Shown: piece after piece, positions 46,426 to 53,534 of the stretch
How the letters are laid out: the number at the start of each line of letters is the position of its first letter
Numbering within the stretch: position 1 is the stretch's first letter
Assembly: GCF_005116475.1 (NCBI RefSeq)
Contig: NZ_SWBO01000008.1
Coordinates: 62,001-126,000, forward strand
Length of the DNA stretch: 64,000 bases
Direction: 5' to 3'
DNA from: Pedobacter cryotolerans
GTDB taxonomy: Bacteria; Bacteroidota; Bacteroidia; Sphingobacteriales; Sphingobacteriaceae
Program-made: the position numbers and the translations under genes
Notes under the pieces: generated by a model
Database searches by the model: none
Told to the model about the DNA's origin: nothing
Seen by the model: the letters and a program-made list of their open reading frames with translations, nothing else

Positions 46426-47634
46426 ATGGAAAACAAAAAATCTACGCTTGGCTTTATATGTATCACTATTCTTATTGATTGTATTGGTTTCGGAATAATT
46501 ATTCCGGTTTTGCCTGATTTAATTAAAGACATTTCTGGGAAAACATTAGCTGAAGCAGCAGAATACGGTGGTTTGTTATTAGTTGCTTATTCGTTAGCTC
46601 AATTTATATTTGCACCAATTGTAGGTGGTTTAAGCGATAAATATGGACGAAGACCTATCTTATTAATTTCATTATTAGGTTTAGGAATAGATTACATTTT
46701 TTTATCATTTGCCCCAACCTTAGCTTGGTTATTTGTAGGTCGTATCATCGCTGGTGTTGCTGGAGCAAGTTTTACAACCGCCATGGCTTATATTGCAGAT
46801 ATCAGCACGCCAGAGAAAAAAGCTCAAAACTTCGGTTTAGTTGGTGTAGCTTTTGGAATAGGATTTATTATTGGACCGCTTATTGGAGGTTTAGTTAGCA
46901 ACATGGGGTTAAGAGTTCCGTTTATGATCTCTGCCGCATTAGCACTTTTAAATTGGCTTTACGGCTATTTTATTTTACCAGAGTCATTAGCGAAAGATAA
47001 ACGTAGAGAATTTTCTTGGAAACGAGCAAATTCAATTGGATCCCTAATCAGCGTTTCAAAATATCCAGCAATAATTGGATTAGTAACTGCATTATTGTTA
47101 TTATACACAGCAAGTCATTCTGTGCAATCTAATTGGGGCTATTATGTAAAAGAAAAATTTAATTGGGACCCAACAATGATTGGTTATTCACTTACCGTTG
47201 TTGGTGTTGTAGTTGCAATTGTTCAGGGCGGTTTAATTAGAATTGTAATACCAAAAATTGGGAGTAAAAAAGCAATTATGCTTGGTCTATCATTATACAT
47301 TATTGGATTTACTTGTTTCGCATTTGCGCCAAATGGTTTAATGATGATGATTTTCATTCTTCCATATTGTTTGGCTGGCATTGGCAATCCAGCAATGCAA
47401 ACTATTATTTCAAATCAAGTGCCAGATAATGCACAGGGTGAAATACAAAGTATAGTTACTAGTATGCAAAGTTTAGGTGCTATCTTTGGGCCATTCTTTA
47501 TGGCATTTATTTTTGCTCATTTTATTGATAAAAATAATAGTATTTATTTTCCTGGCGCACCGTTTATTCTGAGCGCTGTTTTAGCTTTTTTTGCTTTAAT
47601 AATTGCTGTTTCTGCATTAAAAAAGCATCACTAA
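46426..47634 (+). CDS. MFS efflux transporter, Tet/TCR-like subfamily
   Basis: A 402-residue, twelve-segment drug:H+ antiporter-like protein. The N-terminal TLGFICITILIDCIGFGIII (Asp in TM1), motif A GGLSDKYGRRPILL, motif B-like VGRIIAGVAGASFTTAMAYI and motif C-like FGIGFIIGPLIGGLV follow the order found in TetA-type pumps. Substrate is unknown; calling it a tetracycline-resistance gene would go beyond the sequence. Its stop codon overlaps that of the convergent phoH-like gene by 4 bp. Confidence 0.85.
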   Translation: MENKKSTLGFICITILIDCIGFGIIIPVLPDLIKDISGKTLAEAAEYGGLLLVAYSLAQFIFAPIVGGLSDKYGRRPILLISLLGLGIDYIFLSFAPTLAWLFVGRIIAGVAGASFTTAMAYIADISTPEKKAQNFGLVGVAFGIGFIIGPLIGGLVSNMGLRVPFMISAALALLNWLYGYFILPESLAKDKRREFSWKRANSIGSLISVSKYPAIIGLVTALLLLYTASHSVQSNWGYYVKEKFNWDPTMIGYSLTVVGVVVAIVQGGLIRIVIPKIGSKKAIMLGLSLYIIGFTCFAFAPNGLMMMIFILPYCLAGIGNPAMQTIISNQVPDNAQGEIQSIVTSMQSLGAIFGPFFMAFIFAHFIDKNNSIYFPGAPFILSAVLAFFALIIAVSALKKHH

Positions 47635-48989
47635 AGCAAATCGGTAGCTAAATTTGCTAACTCGCTCCTCTCCCCTTTTTGCAAAGTAATATGTGCATAT
47701 AAGGGATGATTTTTTGCGTTTTCTATGAGATAAGATAATCCGTTACTTTCTGAATCTAAATACGGAGTGTCAATTTGATAAATATCGCCAGTAAAAACAA
47801 TTTTGGTGTTTTCGCCAGCTCTGGATATAATCGTTTTGATTTCGTGAGGAGTAAGATTTTGAGCTTCATCAACTATAAAATAGATCTTAGTTATTGTTCT
47901 ACCTCTAATAAATGCCAAAGGAGCTATTTGTATTTTCTCCGTTCTGATGAGTTCATCAATTTTAAATTGCATCTTTTCATCGTCATTAAACTGCTCTCTA
48001 ATAAATTTTAAATTATCCCATATTGGTGCCATATAAGGATCAACTTTTTGTTTAACATCACCAGGTAAAAAACCAATATCTTTATTGCTTAAGGGCACAA
48101 TTGGTCGTGTAATATAAATCTGTCTAAAGTCTTTTCTTTGTTCTAGCGCACAAGCTAATGCTAATAATGTTTTACCAGTTCCGGCATTGCCTTGTATAGT
48201 TACCAACTTAATATCGGTGTTTAAAAGTGCATCTATTGCAAACGATTGTTCGGCATTACGCGGAATTATGTTGAATACAGGATGATTATTTACTTTGCGA
48301 ATTGATTTATCGGAATTATTGTAAAAGGCTATTACACTTTTCTTTTTATTTTTAAGGATAAAAAAATGATTAGAATTGATAACTGGAATGGCTAATTCAG
48401 CAGCATTTATCTTTTCGTTATTTTCCAGCCTGCTCATCACTTTAAGGTCGAAGTATAATATTTCAGTTCTTCCCGTATATAATTCGTCTGCATTTTTAAT
48501 TTTACCTGTTTCGTAATCCTCGGCATGCAGATTTAGCGATTTAGCCTTTAAGCGTAAGCAAATGTCTTTAGATACTAAAACAACTTTACGTTTAGGATTT
48601 TCTTCTTTTAAATATAGTGCAGCATTTAGAATTCTATTGTCAAATTTGGCATCGCCGAATAATTTTTCGGCGTTAATTTTCTTTGGGTGCTCATCTAAAA
48701 CTACTTTAAACTTGCCTAAACTATTCTTTTTAAGCGGAAACCATTTATTAATCAAGTTGTTTTTAGATGCTTGATCAATTAATCTGATAAAATTTCTGGC
48801 TTCAAAATTTCGAGTATCGTTACCATTTTTAAAGTTATCTAGTTCTTCTAAAACCAAAATTGGCACCGCAACATCATGTTCTTGAAAACTATTTACTGCT
48901 TCATGGTCATATAAAATTACTGAAGTATCTAATACAAATATTTTTGTGGATGAATTGCTGTCGTGATGATTTTTCTTTGCCATATACAT
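47631..48989 (-). CDS. PIN-domain / PhoH-type ATPase (YlaK-like)
   Basis: A cytoplasmic protein uniting a PIN nuclease fold with a PhoH ATPase. The PIN domain (about residues 15-145) starts KIFVLDTSVILYDHEAVNSF with the first acidic residue, and has NFEARNFIRLID and KRKVVLVSKDICLRLKAKSL. The PhoH domain has Walker A QGNAGTGKTLLALA near residue 263 and Walker B FIVDEAQNLTPHEIKT near residue 365, with VFTGDIYQIDTPYLD following. Such proteins are thought to act in RNA handling. I chose ATG 48989 (MYMAKK); ATG 48983 is equally possible, and TTG 49007 is unlikely. A strong terminator sits about 55 bp upstream of the start. Confidence 0.9.
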   Translation of the reverse strand: MYMAKKNHHDSNSSTKIFVLDTSVILYDHEAVNSFQEHDVAVPILVLEELDNFKNGNDTRNFEARNFIRLIDQASKNNLINKWFPLKKNSLGKFKVVLDEHPKKINAEKLFGDAKFDNRILNAALYLKEENPKRKVVLVSKDICLRLKAKSLNLHAEDYETGKIKNADELYTGRTEILYFDLKVMSRLENNEKINAAELAIPVINSNHFFILKNKKKSVIAFYNNSDKSIRKVNNHPVFNIIPRNAEQSFAIDALLNTDIKLVTIQGNAGTGKTLLALACALEQRKDFRQIYITRPIVPLSNKDIGFLPGDVKQKVDPYMAPIWDNLKFIREQFNDDEKMQFKIDELIRTEKIQIAPLAFIRGRTITKIYFIVDEAQNLTPHEIKTIISRAGENTKIVFTGDIYQIDTPYLDSESNGLSYLIENAKNHPLYAHITLQKGERSELANLATDLL

Positions 48990-49044
48990 AAAATTAGCAT
49001 TTAGCAATTAAAAAAAATAGTTTATTTGCTAACATCGAAAGCAT

Positions 49045-49088
49045 AAAAAAACGGAGATCCTCTTCTTTCGATTTGGTGTCTCCGTTTT
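49045..49088 (-). terminator. Intrinsic terminator of the candidate minus-strand RNA, upstream of phoH
   Basis: AAAACGGAGA pairs with TCTCCGTTTT; CC/GG extends the stem, and the tip again reads TC-GAAA-GA on the minus strand. On that strand the stem is followed by seven T residues. It stands about 55 bp before the phoH-like start codon, so it either ends an independent RNA or attenuates a phoH leader. Confidence 0.8.
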
Positions 49089-49150
49089 AACCTTATTACC
49101 AACCTTAGTTTGTAATATGGCATCAATTGAATGTACTTAACCTTACTCGT

Positions 49151-49179
49151 AGTTTAAAATTCTTTCGAACCGTTAAACT
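49151..49179 (-). repeat. GAAA-capped hairpin copy 5
   Basis: AGTTTAA (49151-49157) pairs with TTAAACT (49173-49179). Inside, TTC/GAA (49160-49162 with 49167-49169) closes the GAAA loop on the minus strand. Confidence 0.6.
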
Positions 49180-49329
49180 CGTTTGTTAACTATCAATTTA
49201 TTGCGTTACTCCGTAAAATGCGGCAATTTTGATAGTGTCTGATATGCTTCAAACTTAAACTGGTTTTCCAACCTATAAATCTGCTAAACATGGCTAATCT
49301 TGCGAAAAGTTTATTTAGCGACTATTATT

Positions 49330-49392
49330 TAACAATATTTATCTTTCGATAACCATTATCAAATGATTTCCATCTTTCGATGTTCATCAGTT
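49330..49392 (-). repeat. Adjacent GAAA-capped hairpin copies 3 and 4
   Basis: Copy 4 (49330-49361) has TAACAAT/ATTATCA as outer arms with two G-T wobbles and inner TATC/GATA. Copy 3 (49361-49392) has AAATGAT/ATCAGTT with one mismatch and inner CATC/GATG. The two hairpins abut. Both are capped by GAAA when read on the minus strand. Confidence 0.6.
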
Positions 49393-49436
49393 TGTTTCAT
49401 CAAATTAATTTTAGGTATTTAAACCTTTTCACATTC

Positions 49437-49466
49437 ATTTATTTACATCTTTCGACTTTAATAAAT
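49437..49466 (-). repeat. GAAA-capped hairpin copy 2
   Basis: ATTTATT (49437-49443) pairs with AATAAAT (49460-49466). The inner TC/GA closes the minus-strand GAAA loop at 49450-49453. Confidence 0.6.
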
Positions 49467-49566
49467 TCAGTTACTAATTTAATCATTTACATATTTTGCA
49501 ACATGTTTTTGAAAACGATTTACATTTTACAATGCAATTTCGAATTTGATTTTAGCATTTTAATCC

Positions 49567-49598
49567 CAAAAATTTGTAGTCTTTCGACTTGATTTTTG
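49567..49598 (-). repeat. GAAA-capped hairpin copy 1
   Basis: CAAAAAT (49567-49573) pairs with ATTTTTG (49592-49598), and inner AGTC/GACT (49578-49581 with 49586-49589) closes the minus-strand GAAA loop. AATCC/GGATT extend the base of the stem after a 4-nt bulge. Confidence 0.65.
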
Positions 49599-49674
49599 TT
49601 TTGGATTATTTTTCAGACTGTCAAAGTACTTCGTTTTTGATATAATCTAATTTACCAGCTATTTAATGGATACG

Positions 49675-49682
49675 CAAAAATA
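49675..49682 (-). promoter_or_regulatory. Minus-strand -7 box for the candidate RNA
   Basis: Read on the minus strand this is TATTTTTG, an exact TAnnTTTG match, with a TTG 18 bp upstream. It lies about 75 bp before the first GAAA-capped hairpin. Confidence 0.45.
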
Positions 49683-49937
49683 TTTACACTAATTTTTTAA
49701 CAAGTTATAAACCATTACTAATCAGTTATTAACAATTACAATTCTTCAATATGTTCTAAACTAATCGTATAGTATACATTTTACATAAATAGCTCACTTT
49801 TACTAACATAACGGTGGATTAGGTTTATTCACATTTTATAAAATAGATATACTTTTATTGATGCGTAAAATTCTTATTTAAACTAATCCAGCCAAAAAAT
49901 TATCAATTTTTAAAATCAATATCCATACTAAAAACGT

Positions 49938-49945
49938 TAATTTTG
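49938..49945 (+). promoter_or_regulatory. -7 promoter box abutting the FUSC start codon
   Basis: TAATTTTG matches TAnnTTTG exactly and ends 4 bp before the ATG at 49950. This implies a leaderless or nearly leaderless mRNA. Confidence 0.5.
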
Positions 49946-49949
49946 TGCC

Positions 49950-52106
49950 ATGCTGAACCAGCCAATCAGAAACATTCAAGATTTTTTGCTAAGTACTTAT
50001 TTTGCAGATGGCTTGCGTATTACAATTGGCGTACTCCTACCCTCTTTAATAATGGCTCAGTTTGGTATGCTTCAATATGGGATGACACTTTCACTTGGTG
50101 CTTTATGTATTAGTGTTGTTGATACTCCAGGGCCAATAGTACATCGTAGAAATGCCATGGTTATTACCACAGTTCTACTTTTTATTATCTCAATTGTTGT
50201 TGGTTTAACCAATCTAAACATTTATGTAACAGGTGTTTTGCTTGTTATTTGTAGCTTCTTTTTTTCGATGTTCTTTTTATACGGAAATAGAGCTGCTGCT
50301 GTTGGTACATCAGTTTTACTGATAATGGTTTTAAGTATTGATGATATAAGACCATGGAAAGAAGTGATTTTTTATGCCCTTTTGGTTTTAGCAGGTAGTA
50401 TTTGGTACACTTTATTAAGTTATTTCGTGTACAGACTTAGGCCTTATCGTTTGGTGCAGCAAATGTTAAGCGATTCTATTTTAGAGGTAAGCACATTTTT
50501 AAGAGCCAAGGCAAAATTTTATCATCAGAATACTGATTATGAAAAAAATTATGCTGAGCTTTTGCAACTTCAGGTTCATGTACATGAGAAACAAGACGAA
50601 GTACGTGAAGTATTATTTAGAACTAGAGAAATTGTAAGAGAATCTACACCTCAAGGCAGATTTTTGTTGCTTGTTTTTGTTGATATGGTTGACTTATTTG
50701 AACAAGTAATGTCTACCTATTACAATTACAAACAATTACATGAGCAATTTGACTCGGCGGGTATTTTACCAAGATATGAAAGAGTAATTAACCAAATTGC
50801 AGACTCTTTGGATGAAGTAGCCTTCTCATTAAAAAGTGGTGGATTGCCTTATTTAGATCCTAAATTGATAAAAGGTGTTGAAAAATTGAAGTATAAAATT
50901 ACGCTACTCGAAAAAAATAAAAACCAGCAATACAACACCTTAGGTTTAATTGCATTAAAAAATATCGAAGTAAATATTGAGAATATTGTTAGTAGAGTAA
51001 AAACCATAAACGGCTATTTTAATAAAAGCGAAAAAAAGAACTTAAAAAGCAGAGAGATTGATGTAGAAAAGTTTGTAAACAAACAAAATATGGATGTTAA
51101 GTTGTTTTTTGAGAACTTAACCTTTAAATCATCAACGTTTAGGCACGCTGTAAGAGTGGCTATTGTAATGTTAATTGGTTTTGTTGTTGCCAAAAGCTTA
51201 AATTTTGAGCACAGTTATTGGATTTTACTAACTATTCTCGTGATTTCAAAACCTGGTTTTAGCTTAACTAAAGAACGTAATATCCAAAGACTAATTGGTA
51301 CGGTTATAGGTGCTTTTATAGGAATGGGCATTTTGGTTTATGTGCATGATAAAAATACACTCTTTTTAATTTTATTATTTTGCATGATTGGTAGTTACAG
51401 CTTTCAACGCAAAAATTATGTGGTAAGTGTACTTTTTATGACACCTTACATTTTAGTATTATTCGATTTTTTAGGCATGGGAAGTATTTCATTGGCACGT
51501 GAGCGAATTTATGATACTTTGATAGGTTCTGCTATAGCGTTACTGGCAAGTTATTCTCTGTTTCCGAATTGGGAATACGAAAAACTTAAAACAGCTATGA
51601 TTGATACTTTAAAGGCAAACATGGAGTATTATAAGCAAGTAACCTTACTTTATTTTGAGTCAAATCCAAATTCGACCAATTATAAGCTGGCCAGAAAGCA
51701 AGTTTATGTAAGTACATCTAACTTAGCTTCCTTGTTTCAAAGAATGTTTTCTGAACCTAAAAGTAAGCAACATCACATGACAGAGTTACATCAATTTACG
51801 GTACTTAATCATTTGCTTTCATCTTACATTGCTACACTATCACTCTATAAAAAAGAACATGCTTATATTTATTTAGCTGTTGATGAATTGAAACCTATCG
51901 CTACAAATACGATTTATTTAATAGATCAATCTGTAAGTAATTTAAATGTACACAATGATGATATTAGCAATGTGCCATTAATTAGAAGAAAAAATTTAAA
52001 CGTATCATTTAAAGAAAATGAAAGTATGATTATCTCTGAACAGTACGATGCCATACAAAAAGTTGCGTATGATATTTTTAAATTAACAGAGAAGTTAAAG
52101 ATTTAA
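49950..52106 (+). CDS. FUSC-family inner-membrane protein (YccS/YhfK-like)
   Basis: A 718-residue membrane protein with two clusters of about six hydrophobic segments (roughly residues 15-165 and 390-530) separated and followed by cytoplasmic helical domains. LRITIGVLLPSLIMAQFGML, ALCISVVDTPGPIVHRRNAM and, in the second half, RHAVRVAIVMLIGFVVAKS, SYWILLTILVISKPGFSLT and RLIGTVIGAFIGMGILVYV follow the FUSC order. Family members have been linked to aromatic-acid or drug efflux, but this member has no assigned substrate. It has its own promoter box and converges with the small gene to its right with a 4-bp overlap of stop codons. Confidence 0.85.
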   Translation: MLNQPIRNIQDFLLSTYFADGLRITIGVLLPSLIMAQFGMLQYGMTLSLGALCISVVDTPGPIVHRRNAMVITTVLLFIISIVVGLTNLNIYVTGVLLVICSFFFSMFFLYGNRAAAVGTSVLLIMVLSIDDIRPWKEVIFYALLVLAGSIWYTLLSYFVYRLRPYRLVQQMLSDSILEVSTFLRAKAKFYHQNTDYEKNYAELLQLQVHVHEKQDEVREVLFRTREIVRESTPQGRFLLLVFVDMVDLFEQVMSTYYNYKQLHEQFDSAGILPRYERVINQIADSLDEVAFSLKSGGLPYLDPKLIKGVEKLKYKITLLEKNKNQQYNTLGLIALKNIEVNIENIVSRVKTINGYFNKSEKKNLKSREIDVEKFVNKQNMDVKLFFENLTFKSSTFRHAVRVAIVMLIGFVVAKSLNFEHSYWILLTILVISKPGFSLTKERNIQRLIGTVIGAFIGMGILVYVHDKNTLFLILLFCMIGSYSFQRKNYVVSVLFMTPYILVLFDFLGMGSISLARERIYDTLIGSAIALLASYSLFPNWEYEKLKTAMIDTLKANMEYYKQVTLLYFESNPNSTNYKLARKQVYVSTSNLASLFQRMFSEPKSKQHHMTELHQFTVLNHLLSSYIATLSLYKKEHAYIYLAVDELKPIATNTIYLIDQSVSNLNVHNDDISNVPLIRRKNLNVSFKENESMIISEQYDAIQKVAYDIFKLTEKLKI

Positions 52107-52540
52107 TTATTTTCTAATTTATTTTTAACCAAGCAAAAATTAAACGGTAACTCTATTTTTCTTTCATCGTTTAATTTAAAGATAATTACAGTTTCACATT
52201 CGATTTTCATTTTCAGTAAATTTTTAAAGCTTGCAACAATCACCAAATTATTTAGCGTGTTTTCATCTGTTTTAATTACAGTATCTAATTTTGTAAAGGG
52301 TATTTTAATATCCATTTTTCCTTTCTTAATGCTTACACCTGTAAGTTTATCCATCAAAAAAGTTGATGTAACTTCAAATTCTAAAGTTTTGTTTTGATCA
52401 TCAGATTTTATATAAACTGCATAAGCATGGTATTCATTATTGCTTCTAATGTATTGATAATCAATATTTACTTTTTCTTGAGCCTTTAACAAAAAGGTAA
52501 TTAATTGTAAACTAAAAAATAAATAGTAGAATTTTTTCAT
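52103..52540 (-). CDS. Small exported hypothetical protein, third gene of the T9SS cargo operon
   Basis: A 145-residue protein with a signal peptide (MKKFYYLFFSLQLITFLLK, cleavage after KAQ). The rest is beta-rich (YIRSNNEYHAYAVYIKSDD, TLEFEVTSTFLMDKLTGV, TVIIFKLNDERKIELPFNF). I do not recognise a family. It starts 1 nt after the PorP/SprF stop on the same strand, so it is presumably co-translated with the cargo and PorP genes and may assist their secretion or anchoring. Confidence 0.7.
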   Translation of the reverse strand: MKKFYYLFFSLQLITFLLKAQEKVNIDYQYIRSNNEYHAYAVYIKSDDQNKTLEFEVTSTFLMDKLTGVSIKKGKMDIKIPFTKLDTVIKTDENTLNNLVIVASFKNLLKMKIECETVIIFKLNDERKIELPFNFCLVKNKLENN

Positions 52541-52541
52541 C

Positions 52542-53534
52542 TTAAAATTTGCAAGTATTTTTAAATTTTGTGAAAGTATTATCTCTTAAAATAATAGAAA
52601 GCTCGAAAGTTCTGGGTTGATAATTAGCTATGTTTTTAGAGAATAAGCCGTAGTTAAATCCTAATGAAATAGTAGAAAAATCAAAACCAACAAAGGGGAA
52701 AAAAGAATTACCATTTGATTGGTACCAAAGCCCGGTATTTAATTTTAATTTAGATTCGAATGTAGGTTTAAAACCTATTACAGCCCCTATAATTGCATCG
52801 CGACTTGAGCCCTCTCTTAGTTGGTGTGCGCTAAAATTTAAATCTACTAAATCATCGGTTGTATACCTAAAGCTAAAGTTTATGGTGTGTCGGTAAGGTA
52901 ATTTTACTGTTAAATCATTAAATAAAGATTGGTTTGGCCTTGTTAAATGATATGCAGCGTAGCCAAGCGAGGCAGATATTTTATTTAAAGATAAAGCAAT
53001 ATTAGCACCCACATTAAAGTCAAAATAAGAAAGTTTATTGCTATTTAAATCTAAATAATTAGGCAACGAAAGGTTAAATGAACCGTCTTGAAATTGGGAA
53101 GCTACAGTTAAGGCGTCAAAATCTAATCGTTTGGTAACATAAGAAACCTGTGGAGCTAATCCAATTTTAACGTTATGATTGGGATCTAAGAATTTGTAAT
53201 AGGAAAAACCAGCACTTAAGTTCGATGCTTTTAAAAATTTATTAAACGATTCATCATACAAAGCACTCATCCCAATGGCAAAAATGTCATCGTGATAAAA
53301 CTCATCGTTAAGTTTTATTTCTCCAGATAAACTGTAGGTATTGTAAGGAGCTCCAATATTTGCCCATTGTTGTCTCATGTTAGCCGCCACTCTGTAGTCG
53401 CCATCAAAGTATCCGGTTAAAGCTGGGTTTAAAAGTAATGGTGCAGCAAAATATTGCGAAAATTTAGGATCCTGAGCATTTGAAGAGCTAGAATACAAAA
53501 TAAGTATCAATATGAATAGGCAGTTTTTTATCAT
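52542..53534 (-). CDS. PorP/SprF-family type IX secretion outer-membrane protein
   Basis: A 330-residue beta-barrel protein with signal peptide ending SNAQ. QDPKFSQYFAAPLLLNPALT is the family signature at the mature N-terminus, followed by GDYRVAANMRQQWANIGAPY and YSLSGEIKLN, then barrel strands ending ELSIILRDNTF. PorP/SprF proteins partner with large type-B CTD cargo in the type IX secretion system. Its start overlaps the end of such a cargo gene by 4 bp, which is the expected pairing. Confidence 0.92.
   Translation of the reverse strand: MIKNCLFILILILYSSSSNAQDPKFSQYFAAPLLLNPALTGYFDGDYRVAANMRQQWANIGAPYNTYSLSGEIKLNDEFYHDDIFAIGMSALYDESFNKFLKASNLSAGFSYYKFLDPNHNVKIGLAPQVSYVTKRLDFDALTVASQFQDGSFNLSLPNYLDLNSNKLSYFDFNVGANIALSLNKISASLGYAAYHLTRPNQSLFNDLTVKLPYRHTINFSFRYTTDDLVDLNFSAHQLREGSSRDAIIGAVIGFKPTFESKLKLNTGLWYQSNGNSFFPFVGFDFSTISLGFNYGLFSKNIANYQPRTFELSIILRDNTFTKFKNTCKF

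Larger units (their letters stand above)
49044..49668 (-). ncRNA. Candidate structured RNA with six UC-GAAA-GA-capped hairpins
   Basis: On the minus strand the word TCGAAAGA occurs six times (GAAA at 49582-49585, 49450-49453, 49375-49378, 49344-49347, 49163-49166 and 49066-49069). Each copy lies at the tip of a hairpin. Outer stems, as plus-strand arms: 49567-49573 with 49592-49598; 49437-49443 with 49460-49466; 49361-49367 with 49386-49392; 49330-49336 with 49355-49361; 49151-49157 with 49173-49179; and CGGAGA with TCTCCG in the terminator. Between the outer stem and the cap lies an internal loop. The GNRA tetraloop is formed only in minus-strand RNA, which agrees with the T-run of the terminator and the promoter-like box. 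No known RNA family was recognised. Confidence 0.55.
49008..49949. other. 942-bp gap holding a candidate minus-strand structured RNA
   Basis: This is the longest stretch without a gene. No ORF on either strand is convincing. It contains six hairpins sharing the minus-strand core TCGAAAGA, a minus-strand promoter-like box (49675-49682), a minus-strand terminator (49045-49088) and, at the right end, the plus-strand promoter box of the FUSC gene. From about 49690 to 49930 it is AT-rich with nothing else recognisable. Confidence 0.6.

Noticed and set aside
46426..47634. MFS pump named as a tetracycline-resistance determinant
   Set aside because: The subfamily pattern fits but drug specificity cannot be read from the sequence, and there is no TetR-type regulator beside it.
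49022..49123. Minus-strand 33-codon ORF rich in Lys and Arg (MPYYKLRLVIRLKRRHQIER...)
   Set aside because: It runs through the terminator hairpin, has no homologous-looking pattern and is best explained by the structured RNA.
49330..49392. Two abutting hairpins considered as a CRISPR-like array
   Set aside because: Only the central eight bases are shared, spacing is irregular (31-181 bp), and no cas gene is near.
49380..49592. Plus-strand 70-codon ORF in the 942-bp gap
   Set aside because: Phe/Ile/Asn-rich composition typical of AT-rich noncoding DNA, and it is antisense to the hairpin array.
49008..49949. tmRNA, RNase P RNA or SRP RNA in the large gap
   Set aside because: None of the conserved cores or 3' CCA-type ends of these RNAs is visible on either strand.
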